A DNA stretch of 6,307 bases from Methyloprofundus sp. (GTDB lineage Bacteria > Pseudomonadota > Gammaproteobacteria > Methylococcales > Methylomonadaceae), in NCBI GenBank assembly GCA_013138555.1, contig WTCN01000073.1:1-6307 (forward strand), written 5' to 3'. Both the position numbers and the translations under genes were made by a program. This document shows, piece after piece, positions 5,646 to 6,307 of this stretch. Within the stretch, counting starts at the first letter, position 1, and each line of letters opens with the position of its first letter. The notes under the pieces were generated by a model. The model was not told the origin of the DNA. It worked only from the letters and a program-made list of their open reading frames with translations, and made no database searches.

Positions 5646-5882
5646 ATGCCAAAAGGTCAGAATCTACAGGATACTTTTTTAAATACGCTAAGAAAAGAGC
5701 ATACGCCAGTATCGATTTTTTTGGTTAATGGGATAAAACTACAAGGACGTATCGATGCATTTGATCAATACGTAATTATGCTAAAAAATACTATGGTACA
5801 AATGGTGTATAAACATGCTATTTCTACTATTGTGCCGGGTAAATCTATTAATATAATCAATAAAGAGAGCGAATTTGAGTAA
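5646..5882 (+). CDS. hfq: RNA chaperone Hfq
   Basis: Hfq forms a hexameric ring that pairs small regulatory RNAs with mRNAs. The 78-residue protein is close to E. coli Hfq throughout the Sm core. The N terminus PKGQNLQD contains Q8 and D9 of the proximal face. Sm1 includes VNGIKLQGRI (27-36), with the distal-face residues I30 and Q33. FDQYVIMLKNT (39-49) and the Sm2 motif YKHAIST (55-61) carry K56 and H57 of the U-binding pocket. Two differences from E. coli are visible: F25 replaces the distal-face Tyr, and the rim reads R16-K17 instead of Arg-Arg. The C-terminal tail is short (about 12 residues after the core, mildly acidic: KESEFE), compared with about 35 in E. coli. A strong ribosome site precedes the start. 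hflX follows after 32 nt, the classical pairing. Confidence 0.98.
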   Translation: MPKGQNLQDTFLNTLRKEHTPVSIFLVNGIKLQGRIDAFDQYVIMLKNTMVQMVYKHAISTIVPGKSINIINKESEFE

Positions 5883-5901
5883 TTTGATTGTCTGTGAATG
5901 C

Positions 5902-5907
5902 AAGGAG
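5902..5907 (+). promoter_or_regulatory. hflX: Ribosome binding site that fixes the hflX TTG start
   Basis: The sequence aaggag lies 7 nt upstream of TTG 5915. An ATG at 5898 is out of frame, so this site supports TTG as the true start. Confidence 0.8.
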
Positions 5908-5914
5908 ATAGACC

Positions 5915-6307
5915 TTGTTTGACCGCCCAGAATCAGGCGAAAGAGCTGTTCTTGTCCATATTAATTTACATGCAGGGCAAGAAGATTTAAATGAATTAAA
6001 AGAGCTGGCAAGCTCTGCAGGGGCAGAAGTCGTCCATGTTTTAACCGGAGCCAGGCGTAATCCAGACCCTAAATATTTTATTGGCTCTGGAAAGCTGGAA
6101 GAGTTAAAGGTAGCGATAGAAGAAACAGAAGCAGATCTGGTATTGTTTAATCATGTCTTAACCCCTAGTCAAGAGCGTAACCTTGAAGCCGCTTTAGAGT
6201 TTAGAGTGGTTGATCGTAATGGCTTGATTTTAGATATCTTTGCCTTGCGTGCCAAGACACATGATGGCAAGTTACAGGTTGAATTAGCACAATTAAACCA
6301 CCTTTCT
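5915..6307 (+). CDS. hflX: GTPase HflX, N-terminal part (runs off the window)
   Basis: HflX is a ribosome-binding GTPase that splits or rescues stalled 70S ribosomes, notably under heat stress in E. coli. The visible 131 codons cover the N-terminal substrate domain, with the family's signature runs: FDRPESGERAVLVH (2-15), PKYFIGSGK (52-60), LTPSQERNLE (82-91) and VVDRNGLILDIFALRAKTH (98-116), followed by KLQVELAQL (119-127). The frame is open to the last base, and the GTPase domain lies beyond the window. The start is TTG; it aligns with the Met-Phe-Asp-Arg start of E. coli HflX and has an aaggag ribosome site 7 nt upstream. hfq-hflX is a conserved pair, so co-transcription from upstream of hfq is likely. 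Confidence 0.95.
   Translation, partial: MFDRPESGERAVLVHINLHAGQEDLNELKELASSAGAEVVHVLTGARRNPDPKYFIGSGKLEELKVAIEETEADLVLFNHVLTPSQERNLEAALEFRVVDRNGLILDIFALRAKTHDGKLQVELAQLNHLS

Overview
The window looks like a chromosomal segment of an AT-leaning gammaproteobacterium. The evidence is the aa3-type cytochrome oxidase assembly genes in the order SURF1 / small membrane protein / CtaA (the order I recall from pseudomonads), an ftsY-ftsE-ftsX block, and hfq-hflX with a very E. coli-like Hfq. The two palindromic intergenic repeats look, from memory only, like repeats common in aquatic gammaproteobacteria such as methanotrophs. The lineage is a guess; membership of Gammaproteobacteria is fairly secure.

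Layout, all genes on the + strand. Positions 1-152 hold no gene but contain a 15-bp inverted repeat (2-16 and 108-122) that could be the ends of a small mobile element. A tightly packed cytochrome oxidase assembly operon follows: SURF1 (153-896), an 8-nt overlap into a membrane-anchored protein with a Sco-like CxxxC (889-1602), then after 6 nt a 653-codon gene (1609-3570). After a hairpin repeat (3572-3588) come ftsE (3664-4317), a second, longer palindromic repeat (4353-4409), and ftsX (4455-5444), whose stop codon lies in the loop of an 11-bp perfect hairpin. A 201-bp gap that probably carries a promoter leads to hfq (5646-5882) and a 5' fragment of hflX (TTG start at 5915, running off the window).

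The standout is the 653-codon gene. Its first 300 residues are a full eight-helix CtaA/COX15-type heme A synthase module. Its last 300 residues are a complete FtsY NG GTPase (the SRP receptor), joined by a short acidic linker in one uninterrupted frame. CtaA proteins end in the cytoplasm, so the fusion would place the SRP receptor GTPase on the correct side of the membrane, with the CtaA module in place of the usual membrane-targeting A domain. The CtaA half keeps four candidate heme-ligand histidines and both cysteine pairs. It has lost the Glu and Arg around the first histidine, so it may be a degenerate enzyme kept as a membrane anchor.

Functionally, the first three genes serve cytochrome oxidase maturation (heme a insertion, possible copper/thiol chemistry, heme A synthesis). 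The FtsY part serves co-translational membrane targeting. FtsE/FtsX form the divisome ABC-type complex that controls septal peptidoglycan hydrolysis. Hfq and HflX act in sRNA regulation and ribosome rescue. Two neighbourhoods appear rearranged relative to what I know of relatives: cyoE/senC are absent after ctaA, and rpoH is absent after ftsX while miaA is absent before hfq.
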